From the NCBI GenBank assembly GCA_910585635.1, contig CAJUFE010000032.1:1-51189 (forward strand): DNA of 51,189 nucleotides. The letters are read 5' to 3'. How positions within the stretch are numbered: the stretch's first letter is position 1; every line of letters starts with the position of its first letter. Source of the DNA: an uncultured Lachnospiraceae bacterium. GTDB taxonomy: Bacteria > Bacillota > Clostridia > Lachnospirales > Lachnospiraceae. The translations under genes were made by a program, and so were the position numbers. The notes beneath the pieces are model-generated. The model saw only the letters and a list, made by a program, of their open reading frames with translations. It ran no database searches and was not told the DNA's origin. Shown one piece after another: positions 39,331 through 47,787 of this stretch.

Positions 39331-42300
39331 TCAGATCTTCGCGATATCGACCAGGGTCAGCTCTCTGGCCCGCCCCGCCCCGTCCTCCAGGCTGGTGGCC
39401 AGGGCCGCCGCCGTGTCTAAGGAGGTCAGCACATGGACGCCGGTCTCGATGGCGTTGCGGCGGATGATGAAGCCGTCCCGGCTCCGCTCGGCCCCCTGGT
39501 GGGGGATGTCGATGATCAGGTCGATCTCATGGCCCAGGACCAGATCCAGGATATTGGGCGATTCCTGCTCCAGCTTGCGGACCTGGATCGCCTTGATGCC
39601 GGCTCCCTTTAAAGCCTTCGCCGTGCCTCTGGTGGCGAAGATCTTATAGCCCAGCTCCTCGAACCGTCTGGCGATGGGGAGCAGCTCCTCCTTATCCTGG
39701 TCCCGGACAGTGATGATCATATTTTTGAACCGGGGCAGCTTGATGCCCGCTCCCTGGAAGGCCTTGTAGAGGGCCTCGTTAAAGGTCTTCCCGATCCCTA
39801 AGCATTCTCCGGTGGACTTCATCTCCGGCCCCAGGCTGATATCGGCGCCCCGGATCTTCTCAAAGGAGAAGACCGGCATCTTGATCGCGAAGTAGTCGGC
39901 CTTGGGCTGCAGCCCCGGTGTGTAGCCCAGCTCCCGGATCTTGTGGCCGCAGATGATCTGGGTGGCCAGGGGTACGATGGGGATCCCCGTCACCTTGCTG
40001 ATGTAGGGTACGGTGCGGGAAGACCGGGGGTTCACCTCGATGATGTACACATCCTCCCCGTCCACGATGAACTGGATGTTGATCATCCCCTTCACATGGA
40101 GAGCCCGGGCCAGCTTTTCCGTGTAGTCCACGATCGTCCGCACATTGCCTTCGGTGATATTGTAGGCCGGGTACACGGAGATGGAATCACCGGAATGGAC
40201 CCCGGTCCGCTCGATGTGCTCCATGATCCCCGGGATCAGGATGTCCTCCCCGTCGCAGATCGCGTCTACCTCCAGCTCCTTTCCCATGATATATTTATCC
40301 ACCAGGATCGGGTGCTCCTGGGCGATCCGGTTGATGATGCCGATGAAGTCGTCGATGTCCTGGTCGTTGATCGCGATCTGCATCCCCTGACCGCCCAGCA
40401 CGTAGGAGGGCCGCACCAGCACCGGATAGCCCAGCTTCCCGGCCGCCGCCTTCGCCTCTTCAGCTGTATACACCGTAAAGCCCGCGGGCCTGGGGATCTG
40501 GCACTGCTCTAAGATCGTATCGAACCGTTCCCGGTCCTCTGCCGCGTCCACATCCTCCGCGGCCGTCCCCCAGATCGGCACGCCCATCTCCATCAGGGCC
40601 TTGGTCAGCTTGATCGCCGTCTGGCCGCCGAACTGGACCACCGCCCCGTCCGGCTTCTCGATATCCACGATGCTCTCCACATCCTCCGGGGTCAATGGCT
40701 CAAAGTACAGCTTGTCCGCGATATCGAAATCGGTGCTGACCGTCTCCGGATTATTATTGATGATCACCGTCTCATAGCCTTCCTTGCCAAAAGCCCAGGT
40801 GCTGTGCACGGAGCAGAAGTCAAATTCGATGCCCTGACCGATCCGGATCGGACCGGAGCCTAAGACCAGCACCTTCTTCCGGTCACACCGCCCGTCCGCC
40901 TCGTCCTCTCCGCCAAAGACGGAATAGTAGTACGGCGTCTCGGCAGAAAATTCCGCGGCGCAGGTGTCCACCATCTTATAGACGGCCCGGATGCCCCGCT
41001 CATGGCGGAGGGCCTTCACCGCCTCCGGTGTGCTGTGGAGGAGCCTGGCGATCACGCTGTCCGGGAATTCCAGCCGTTTGGCCTCCTTGAGCAGGTCCTC
41101 GGGAAGGATCTGGGCCAGGGGTACGCACACCCCATCCGCCATTTCTGCCTTCTCTGCCCTCTCTCCAACTTCCTCTGCCTTCTCTCCGTTCTCCTCTGTC
41201 TTCTCTCCGTTCTCCTCTGCTTTCTCAGCCTTCTCCCCGACCTTTTCTGTTCTCTGTCTGGCCTCCTCTGCTCTCTCCCCGGCCTCTCCTGCTCTCTCTC
41301 TGGTCTTCTTGCTCTCCTCTACCCGCTCTGCAGCCCTCTCTACGGCCTTCCTCCCCGCTGCCTTCAGCTTCTCCTCCATCTCCACCAGGACCATCAGCTT
41401 GTCGATGAACCAACAGTCGATCCGGGTCAGCTCATGGATCTTCTCGTAGGACATGCCCCGCCGGAGGGCCTCCGCGATCATCCAGATCCGCCTGTCGTCC
41501 TCCCGGCGCAGCTGCTTGTCCAGCTCCTCGTCGGTGAGATGGCTAAGATCGTAGCTCATCAGGCTGTCCACATGCTGCTCCAAGGAGCGGATCGCCTTCA
41601 TCAGGGCGCCCTCGAAGTTGATGCAGATGCTCATCACCTCGCCGGTGGCCTTCATCTGGGTCCCCAGGGTCCTCTTGGCGCTGATGAATTTGTCAAAGGG
41701 CAGACGGGGCATCTTCACCACGCAGTAGTCCAGCATGGGCTCAAAGCTGGCATAGGTCTTCCCCGTGACCGCGTTCTTGATCTCATCTAAGGTGTAGCCT
41801 AAGGCGATCTTAGCCGCCACCTTGGCGATAGGATACCCGGTGGCCTTGGAGGCCAGGGCCGAAGAGCGGCTCACACGGGGGTTCACCTCGATGACACAGT
41901 ATTCAAAGCTCTCCGGGTGGAGGGCATACTGGACGTTGCAGCCGCCGGTGATGCCCAGCTCCGTGATGATGTTCAGGGCGGAGGAGCGGAGCATCTGGTA
42001 CTCCTTATCCCCCAGGGTCTGGGAGGGGGCCACCACGATGGAGTCGCCGGTGTGGATCCCCACCGGATCGATGTTCTCCATGTTGCAGACGGTGATCACA
42101 TTGCCCGCGCTATCCCGCATCACCTCGTACTCGATCTCCTTCCAGCCGGCGATGCAGCGCTCCACCAGCACCTGCCCCACCCGGGATAAGCGGAGGCCGT
42201 TGGCCAGGATCTCCGTCAGCTCCTCTTCCGTATGGGCGATCCCGCCGCCGCTGCCCCCTAAGGTGTAGGCCGGGCGCAGGACCACCGGATATCCGATCTG

Positions 42301-42780
42301 CCTGGCAAATGCGATCCCTTCCTGGATGTCCTCCACCACCTTGGAGGGGGCCACCGGCTCCCCGATCTTCTCCATGGCCTCCTTAAACTCCAGGCGGTCC
42401 TCCGCCCGCTTGATCGTCCGGGCCGTGGTGCCGATCAGCCGCACATGGTTGGCCTTTAAAAACCCGCTCTCCTCCAGCTCCATGGCCAGATTAAGGCCTG
42501 CCTGGCCTCCCAGGGTGGGCAGCACGCTGTCCGGCCTCTCCTTTAAGATCAGCTGCTCCACCACCTCCGCGGTCAAGGGTTCGATGTAGACCTGGTCGGC
42601 GATATCCTTATCCGTCATGATCGTGGCCGGGTTAGAGTTTACGAGCACCACCTGGACGCCCTCCTCCTTTAAGGAGCGGCAGGCCTGGGTCCCCGCGTAG
42701 TCAAATTCCGCCGCCTGCCCGATCACGATCGGACCGGAGCCGATCACCAGCACTTTTTTGATCGTAAGATCTCTTGGCAT
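39331..42780 (-). CDS. carB: Carbamoyl-phosphate synthase large subunit with charged insertion
   Basis: 1149 residues; the usual length is near 1070. It uses ammonia from CarA, bicarbonate and two ATP to make carbamoyl phosphate for pyrimidine and arginine synthesis. Both ATP-grasp halves are complete (KKVLVIGSGPIVIGQAAEFDYAGTQA; KKVLVLGSGPIRIGQGIEFDFCSVH in outline), and the C-terminal allosteric domain ends DLTLVDIAKI-like. Residues about 475-549 are an extra Glu/Lys/Arg-rich low-complexity block (GEKAEKAEENGEKTEENGEK and similar) inside the oligomerisation domain. The normal sequence resumes at PLAQILPEDLLKEAKRLEFPD. The ATG overlaps the carA stop (TAATG). Confidence 0.97.
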   Translation of the reverse strand: MPRDLTIKKVLVIGSGPIVIGQAAEFDYAGTQACRSLKEEGVQVVLVNSNPATIMTDKDIADQVYIEPLTAEVVEQLILKERPDSVLPTLGGQAGLNLAMELEESGFLKANHVRLIGTTARTIKRAEDRLEFKEAMEKIGEPVAPSKVVEDIQEGIAFARQIGYPVVLRPAYTLGGSGGGIAHTEEELTEILANGLRLSRVGQVLVERCIAGWKEIEYEVMRDSAGNVITVCNMENIDPVGIHTGDSIVVAPSQTLGDKEYQMLRSSALNIITELGITGGCNVQYALHPESFEYCVIEVNPRVSRSSALASKATGYPIAKVAAKIALGYTLDEIKNAVTGKTYASFEPMLDYCVVKMPRLPFDKFISAKRTLGTQMKATGEVMSICINFEGALMKAIRSLEQHVDSLMSYDLSHLTDEELDKQLRREDDRRIWMIAEALRRGMSYEKIHELTRIDCWFIDKLMVLVEMEEKLKAAGRKAVERAAERVEESKKTRERAGEAGERAEEARQRTEKVGEKAEKAEENGEKTEENGEKAEEVGERAEKAEMADGVCVPLAQILPEDLLKEAKRLEFPDSVIARLLHSTPEAVKALRHERGIRAVYKMVDTCAAEFSAETPYYYSVFGGEDEADGRCDRKKVLVLGSGPIRIGQGIEFDFCSVHSTWAFGKEGYETVIINNNPETVSTDFDIADKLYFEPLTPEDVESIVDIEKPDGAVVQFGGQTAIKLTKALMEMGVPIWGTAAEDVDAAEDRERFDTILEQCQIPRPAGFTVYTAEEAKAAAGKLGYPVLVRPSYVLGGQGMQIAINDQDIDDFIGIINRIAQEHPILVDKYIMGKELEVDAICDGEDILIPGIMEHIERTGVHSGDSISVYPAYNITEGNVRTIVDYTEKLARALHVKGMINIQFIVDGEDVYIIEVNPRSSRTVPYISKVTGIPIVPLATQIICGHKIRELGYTPGLQPKADYFAIKMPVFSFEKIRGADISLGPEMKSTGECLGIGKTFNEALYKAFQGAGIKLPRFKNMIITVRDQDKEELLPIARRFEELGYKIFATRGTAKALKGAGIKAIQVRKLEQESPNILDLVLGHEIDLIIDIPHQGAERSRDGFIIRRNAIETGVHVLTSLDTAAALATSLEDGAGRARELTLVDIAKI

Positions 42781-43853
42781 TATCTCTCCACCTCCATCAT
42801 CTCTAAGAACCGGTCGAACAGATCCCCTGCATCTCGTGGCCCCGGGCAGGCTTCCGGGTGGAACTGCACCGTAAAGATCGCCTTTCCCTTATACCGCAGC
42901 CCCTCGTTAGTCCCGTCGTTCACATTGACAAAGGCAGGCTCTGCCACCGCCGGATCTAAGCTCTCCGTGTCCACCGCATAGCCATGGTTCTGGGCGGAGA
43001 TATAGACCCGCCCGGTCCTTAAGTCCCGGACCGGATGGTTCCCGCCTCTGTGGCCGTATTTCAGCTTATAGGTGGATGCCCCCGTAGCCAGGGCCATCAG
43101 CTGATGGCCCAGACAGATCGCGAAGATCGGCACATCCGACTGGTAGAGCTTGGCGATCTCCCGGATGACCGACACATTCTCCGCCGGATCCCCTGGGCCG
43201 TTGCTGAGCATGATCCCGTCCGGTCTTCCACTTAAGATCTCCTCCGCCGTGGTATCTGCCGGATAGACCGTCACCTGGCAGCCCCTCTGATGGAGGGAGC
43301 GGGCGATGTTCTTCTTCGCCCCCAGGTCTAAGAGGGCCACCCTCTTCCCGGCCCCGGGGAGCACATACCGCTCTCTGGTGGTGGTGGCCATCACCACGTC
43401 CTTCACCTGATAGGCCTTCATCCGGGCTATGGGCTCGGCAAGATCGGCATAGTCCCTGGTGGTGATCATGCCGTTCATGGTCCCTTTTTCACGTAATATC
43501 TTTGTCAGGGCTCTTGTATCGATGCCGCAGATGCCGGGGATGTCATGTTCTTGCAAGAAATGCTGGATAGTATCCTCGCTCCTGAAATTGCTGGGGATCC
43601 TGGAGAGTTCATGGACGATATAGCCGTCTGGCCAAGGCTTGAGAGATTCCATATCTTCATAAGAAATGCCGTAATTTCCGATCAAAGGGTACGTCATCAC
43701 CACGGCTTGTCCGGCGTAGGATGGATCGGTAAGGACTTCCAGATAACCGGTCATCGAGGTGTTAAAGACGATCTCGCTGACGGTCTCCCTGGCAGAGCCG
43801 ATACTGGTGCCTGTAAAAACGGTCCCATCTTCCAGTATAAGGGTTGCTTTCAT
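42780..43853 (-). CDS. carA: Carbamoyl-phosphate synthase small subunit (glutaminase)
   Basis: A 357-residue class I glutamine amidotransferase. The N-terminal domain has VFNTSMTGYLEVLTDPSYAGQ, and the catalytic triad is visible (Cys in IFAICLGHQ, His and Glu in VQFHPEACPGP). It releases ammonia from glutamine and channels it to CarB. It is translationally coupled to carB. Confidence 0.97.
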   Translation of the reverse strand: MKATLILEDGTVFTGTSIGSARETVSEIVFNTSMTGYLEVLTDPSYAGQAVVMTYPLIGNYGISYEDMESLKPWPDGYIVHELSRIPSNFRSEDTIQHFLQEHDIPGICGIDTRALTKILREKGTMNGMITTRDYADLAEPIARMKAYQVKDVVMATTTRERYVLPGAGKRVALLDLGAKKNIARSLHQRGCQVTVYPADTTAEEILSGRPDGIMLSNGPGDPAENVSVIREIAKLYQSDVPIFAICLGHQLMALATGASTYKLKYGHRGGNHPVRDLRTGRVYISAQNHGYAVDTESLDPAVAEPAFVNVNDGTNEGLRYKGKAIFTVQFHPEACPGPRDAGDLFDRFLEMMEVER

Positions 43854-43930
43854 GTGCGGTACCTGTCCTTTCTTCCATGTGTAGATCCAGGCTGGGGAGT
43901 GCGCATCTCCGATCGGCCCAAATTTTTAAG

Positions 43931-43959
43931 ATTATATATGATTTCGCGCATTTTTTCAA
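43931..43959 (-). promoter_or_regulatory. Promoter of carAB
   Basis: TTGAAA (minus strand, 43959-43954), 17 bp, TATAAT (43936-43931); the leader is about 70 nt. A small GGAG/CTCC stem is present in the leader. I see no PyrR binding site or attenuator that I would claim. Confidence 0.7.
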
Positions 43960-44058
43960 CCGGTTTTTTGCACAGATCTTTTTTTCCTTATATTCTAAAG
44001 TTGCTTTTGACATCCACGCCGGGGAGTCGTATTGCTATAGGTATGTCGCAGAAGGTCC

Positions 44059-44195
44059 GCGCAGGGAGGGTCCTGTCACAACGTCACCACGCTCTCGCTC
44101 CGAGAAAGACGTAGCGGACGCTAAGCTCGTGAGAGACCTCGCTAAGCGCCGACGTCTTTCTAGGGGTTCCTTTTGTGACAGGACCCTCCCTGCGC
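44059..44195. repeat. 137-bp palindromic element with 23-bp perfect terminal inverted repeats
   Basis: Arms 44059-44081 and 44173-44195 (GCGCAGGGAGGGTCCTGTCA type) are perfect inverted repeats. A second pair (AGAAAGACGT 44103-44112, ACGTCTTTCT 44152-44161) is nested inside, and the centre has two direct CGCTAAGC words. There is no transposase and no clear target duplication. It could be a MITE-like or REP-like element, or a strong bidirectional terminator between divergent carAB and the next gene. The remaining ~120 bp to 44315 holds AGGAG at 44305 and a weak TATACT. Confidence 0.8.
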
Positions 44196-44315
44196 TACTT
44201 TATGGCTGATCTTTTGATACTTTGCCCGCCGGATCCTTTCGCAGTATAGAAGTCCATGCATCAAGGACCTGTCCTTCCGCTTATACTATAGAGAACGCGA
44301 AAACAGGAGCACTTT

Positions 44316-45629
44316 ATGAAACCACTTTTCCACACACTGGAAACACCGCCTCCCTCCTCTTCTCCAGGCGCTCCCAACCTCTCCCTCTTGGACCGGGGTT
44401 CTCTCCAGATCCATGTGGTATCGATCCAGAACAACTTTCCGATCCAGAACGCCAGGGTCATCATCAAGGAGCAGGGATCTGAGGGACGGGTCCTGGAGCA
44501 GCTGGATACCAACAGCTCCGGGCAGACCGAGGAGGTCTCCCTGGCCGCGCCGCCGGAGAGCATCAGCTTAGATCCGGAGGCCGCCATCGCCGAACGGCCC
44601 TACGCCGAGTATGATCTGGAGATCTCTGCCCAGGGCTTCGAGCCCCTGACCATCAATGGGACGGAAATCCTCTCCGGCTCCACCGCCCTCCAGACGGCCG
44701 CCCTGACCCCGTTGGAGATGGGCATGGAGGCCCAGGAGACGATCGATATCCCGGACCACACGCTGTACGGCTCCTTTCCGCCTAAGATCGCGGAGCCGGA
44801 GATCAAGCCGGTGAACGAGAGCGGGGAGATCGTCCTCAGCCGGGTGGTGGTCCCCGAGACCATCGTGGTCCATGACGGAGTCCCCAGCGACCGGTCCGCC
44901 AAAGATTATTATGTGCCTTACCGGGACTACATCAAGAACGTAGCCTCCAGCGAGATCTACTCTACCTGGCCGGAGGCTACGATCTTAGCGAATGTGCTGG
45001 CGATCATGTCCTTTACCCTGAACCGGGTCTACACGGAATTCTACCGGAACCAGGGCTATGATTTCACGATCACCTCCTCCACGGCCTTTGACCACAAATG
45101 GATCTACGGCCGCAACATCTTCCAGAGCATCAGCCTGATCGTGGACGAGGTCTTTGACAATTACTTATCCCGCCCGGAGGTGCGCCAGCCGATCCTGACC
45201 CAATACTGCGACGGGAACCGGGTCCAATGCCCTGGCTGGATGACCCAGTGGGGCTCCTGCGCCCTGGGAGAGGAGGGCTACAGCGCCATCCAGATCCTGC
45301 GCTATTTTTACGGCGATTCCATCTATATCAACACGGCTGAACAGATCTCCGGCATCCCCTCCTCCTGGCCCGGGACCGAGCTGACCTTAGGCTCCTCCGG
45401 TCCCAAGGTCCGGCAGATCCAGGAGCAGCTGGACGCCATCGCCACCATCTACGCCTCCATCCCCCGTGTCTCTCCCGACGGCATCTATGGCCCGGCCACC
45501 CAGCGTTCCGTAGCCGCCTTCCAGTCGATCTTCGGACTGCCGCAGACCGGGAACATCGATTTTCGGACCTGGTATAAGATCTCCCATATCTATGTCAGCG
45601 TGACCCGGATCGCGGAGCTGAACGGATGA
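44316..45629 (+). CDS. SpoIID-like/peptidoglycan-binding domain protein
   Basis: A 437-residue protein with AGGAG 7 nt before the ATG. Residues about 30-150 look like a carboxypeptidase-regulatory/Cna-B-type beta domain (GSLQIHVVSIQNNFPIQNARV, NSSGQTEEV). Residues about 195-340 resemble the SpoIID lytic-transglycosylase fold (YIKNVASSEIYSTWPEATILANVLAIMSFTLNRV in outline, TSSTAFDHKW). Residues about 355-430 are a peptidoglycan-binding type 1 domain (LGSSGPKVRQIQEQL, DGIYGPATQRSVAAFQ). No signal peptide is visible, so it is either exported in a non-classical way or acts inside the mother cell. A role in spore cortex or cell-wall remodelling is likely. Confidence 0.85.
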   Translation: MKPLFHTLETPPPSSSPGAPNLSLLDRGSLQIHVVSIQNNFPIQNARVIIKEQGSEGRVLEQLDTNSSGQTEEVSLAAPPESISLDPEAAIAERPYAEYDLEISAQGFEPLTINGTEILSGSTALQTAALTPLEMGMEAQETIDIPDHTLYGSFPPKIAEPEIKPVNESGEIVLSRVVVPETIVVHDGVPSDRSAKDYYVPYRDYIKNVASSEIYSTWPEATILANVLAIMSFTLNRVYTEFYRNQGYDFTITSSTAFDHKWIYGRNIFQSISLIVDEVFDNYLSRPEVRQPILTQYCDGNRVQCPGWMTQWGSCALGEEGYSAIQILRYFYGDSIYINTAEQISGIPSSWPGTELTLGSSGPKVRQIQEQLDAIATIYASIPRVSPDGIYGPATQRSVAAFQSIFGLPQTGNIDFRTWYKISHIYVSVTRIAELNG

Positions 45630-45632
45630 GGA

Positions 45633-45719
45633 GAAGGATCTGCGGCAAAGCCCCGTAAAAAGAAGGATCTGCGGCAAAGCCCCGTGAAAAGAAGGATCTG
45701 CGGCAAAACCCCGTAAAAA
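45633..45719. repeat. Three 29-bp direct repeats
   Basis: GAAGGATCTGCGGCAAA units start at 45633, 45662 and 45691, directly after the stop codon at 45629. They contain no gene and lead into the terminator. Confidence 0.9.
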
Positions 45720-45760
45720 AGACCCTCCTGCAGTGTTTAGCTGCGGGAAGGTCTTCTTCT
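45714..45760. terminator. Bidirectional terminator between SpoIID-like gene and galK
   Basis: AGACC-TCC-GCAG at 45720-45733 pairs with CTGC-GGA-GGTCT at 45741-45754 (small mismatches). An A6 tract precedes it and a T-rich tract follows, so it can work on both strands. Confidence 0.8.
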
Positions 45761-45790
45761 TGTCTAAAAGGTCTGCTCCGGGCGGGGACG

Positions 45791-47080
45791 TCAGGCCAGC
45801 TCGTTCCAGCACACCGCGCCGTAGGGGCGGATGCTCATCTTATAGGCACAGCCTTCGCCCAGGGCTTTGTCCATGCGGGCGATGTACTCTTCCACCAGAT
45901 CGTTAGGCAGCATAGCCATGATCACACCGGCAAAGCCGCCGCCGTGGATCCGGCAGGCGCCCCGTCCTTTCTCGGCGATGAACAGCTCCGTGAGGGCCAG
46001 GGCCACACTGATCCCCTGCTCCTGGTAGCTGGAATTGGTGTAGCAGTTCTGGAGCCATTTCCAGGAGGAGTTGCCGGAGGCGGTGATCAGGGAGAGGAAA
46101 TCCTCGAACCGGCCTTCCTTTAAGGCGGCTACCTCTTTATCTACCTTCTTGTTCTCCTCGAAGAAGTGGAGGGCGCGCATGACCGAACGGTCTCCCGCCT
46201 GCTCCCGCACTGCCGCTAAGTTCTCTAAAAGCGCTCCCTCGCTCACCTCTGCCAGGACGCTCTTGCCGAAATAGGCGGCCACCTTCTTCATCTCCTCGGG
46301 GATCGAAGAATAATCCGCGCTTAAGTCGGCATGTCCTTTCCCGGTCTGCACGATGATCAGACTGTGTCCGGCCTGGGCAAAGTCAAAGTCGATCTTCTCC
46401 ACCGCAGGCGCTGCCGGGTCCTTGAAGTCGATCGTGATCAGCCCGCCCACCGCACAGGCCATCTGGTCCAAAAGGCCGGAGGCCTTATCCCAGTAATGGT
46501 TCTCCGCATACTTTCCTACATGGGCGTAGGCCACCGTGTCCATCTTCCCCTCATTAAAAAAGGTGTTCAGCATGGCGCAGAGCAGCATCTCATAGGAAGC
46601 CGAGGAGCTGACCCCTGCGGCGCTGATCACATTGCTGGTGATGTAGGCATCAAAGCCGCCTACCTTATACCCGGCATCTATAAATCCCTTTAACAGACCC
46701 TTGGTCAGATCCATGGTCCCGGCCTTCTTCGGGCTGGGGGACAGATCGTCTAAGTCGATGACCAGATCCTGGCCATAGGTCTCACTGATGATATGCACTT
46801 TCCTGCCGTCATTCTTAGCGGCAGCTCCCACGCAATCCAGGTTGATGCTCCCCGCCAGGACCTTTCCATGGTTATGATCCGTATGATTGCCGCTGATCTC
46901 CGTACGTCCCGGGGATGTGAACAGCAGCATATCCTGATCCCCAAAGGCTTTCTCAAAGCCCTTTACCACATTCCCATACCTGGCGGCCGCCTCTGTCTCC
47001 TGACCTGGTCCGTAAAGGGTCTCCATAAGCTTTTTGCTGCTATCGCTCTCTAAAAACTGTAAGGTCTCCTGTACTCTCAT
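45791..47080 (-). CDS. galK: Galactokinase
   Basis: A 429-residue GHMP kinase. I chose the ATG at 47080 (MRVQETLQF), 5 nt after AAAGGAG. A start eight codons upstream lacks a site. The galactokinase signature reads SPGRTEISGNHTDHNHGKVL (the usual form is PGRVNLIGEHTDYN). The ATP-binding motif is VISAAGVSSSASYE, and the C-terminal GHMP motif is GACRIHGGGFAGVIMAML. It phosphorylates galactose at C1 in the Leloir pathway. galT and galE are not adjacent. Confidence 0.95.
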   Translation of the reverse strand: MRVQETLQFLESDSSKKLMETLYGPGQETEAAARYGNVVKGFEKAFGDQDMLLFTSPGRTEISGNHTDHNHGKVLAGSINLDCVGAAAKNDGRKVHIISETYGQDLVIDLDDLSPSPKKAGTMDLTKGLLKGFIDAGYKVGGFDAYITSNVISAAGVSSSASYEMLLCAMLNTFFNEGKMDTVAYAHVGKYAENHYWDKASGLLDQMACAVGGLITIDFKDPAAPAVEKIDFDFAQAGHSLIIVQTGKGHADLSADYSSIPEEMKKVAAYFGKSVLAEVSEGALLENLAAVREQAGDRSVMRALHFFEENKKVDKEVAALKEGRFEDFLSLITASGNSSWKWLQNCYTNSSYQEQGISVALALTELFIAEKGRGACRIHGGGFAGVIMAMLPNDLVEEYIARMDKALGEGCAYKMSIRPYGAVCWNELA

Positions 47081-47123
47081 CGCTCTTCTCCTTTTCCCAG
47101 ACATCGTCTAACTGGTCGTCTTA

Positions 47124-47165
47124 AGTATAGCAAAATTCTATCCAGCCAACAATAGGGAAATTGTT
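47124..47165 (-). promoter_or_regulatory. Promoter of galK with overlapping palindrome
   Basis: TTGTTG (minus strand, 47152-47147), 17 bp, TATACT (47129-47124). The palindrome AACAAT-N6-ATTGTT (47148-47165) covers the -35 and could be a repressor site. Confidence 0.6.
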
Positions 47166-47213
47166 ATATCCTCTATGATCTTATTTGGGTTTTATGCTTT
47201 CGGGCAGAGAAAA

Positions 47214-47243
47214 AGCCACCAGGAGTCATCCCTCCTGATGGCT
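47214..47243 (-). terminator. Terminator at end of the DtxR-like gene
   Basis: On the minus strand AGCCATCAGGAG and CTCCTGGTGGCT (12-bp stem, one wobble, 6-nt loop) are followed by TTTTTC. The stem includes the last codons of the gene. Confidence 0.85.
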
Positions 47244-47600
47244 CTCCACATGCTGCTTGATCGCCTCGAAGCTGGCGGCGCTGATCACATGCTCGATGCG
47301 GCAGGCGTCATATACCGCCGTCTTCTCATCCACCCCCAGCTGGACCAGCCACTTGGAGAGGAACTTATGCCGTTCATACATCGTCTCCGCGATCGTCCTC
47401 CCGGCATCCGTCAACGTGATATAGCCGTCCTTATCCATCAAGACATATCCGTTCTGACGCAGATTTTTCATGGCCACGCTCACGCTGGGTTTGGAAAATT
47501 CCAGTTCATTGACGATATCGATCGAGCGGACCTGTGGCTTCCGCTCACTGATCATCAATATGGTTTCCAGATAATTTTCAGCAGATTCTTGGATCTTCAA
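47226..47600 (-). CDS. DtxR/MntR-family metal-dependent regulator
   Basis: A 124-residue protein starting at TTG, 8 nt after GAGGAG. The N-terminal winged helix (ENYLETILMISE, VRSIDIVNELEFSKPSVSVAMKNLRQNGYV, DKDGYITLTDAGR) is followed by the metal-binding dimerisation region (ERHKFLSKWLVQLGV, DACRIEHVISAASFEAIKQHV). The Glu/His/Cys/Glu ligands are plausible for Mn or Fe. No SH3-like third domain is present, so it is MntR-sized. No metal transporter gene is adjacent. Confidence 0.92.
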   Translation of the reverse strand: MKIQESAENYLETILMISERKPQVRSIDIVNELEFSKPSVSVAMKNLRQNGYVLMDKDGYITLTDAGRTIAETMYERHKFLSKWLVQLGVDEKTAVYDACRIEHVISAASFEAIKQHVESHQEG

Positions 47601-47787
47601 ATGTATATCTCCTCACCGGGCTGGACTGTGCCCGCCCACAAGACCATAGTAGCATTTCCAATAATAGGTTACCACAAAGAGGCCAAAAAAGCAAATGGGA
47701 TTTCCGGAAAGCTCATTCGGCTGACCCTTTCCACTTTTTATCGGCGTTCCCCAGATAAAGGGTGAGGCCTTTTGCGGTGATCCTCCA

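Noticed and set aside
39033..39649. Open frames with 11-residue repeats in the minisatellite
   Set aside because: The 33-bp period keeps all frames open. There is no ribosome binding site, and the frames overlap the terminator or carB antisense.
43854..43930. PyrR-type attenuator in the carAB leader
   Set aside because: Only a short GGAG/CTCC stem is present. No terminator/antiterminator pair or PyrR-loop consensus could be made out.
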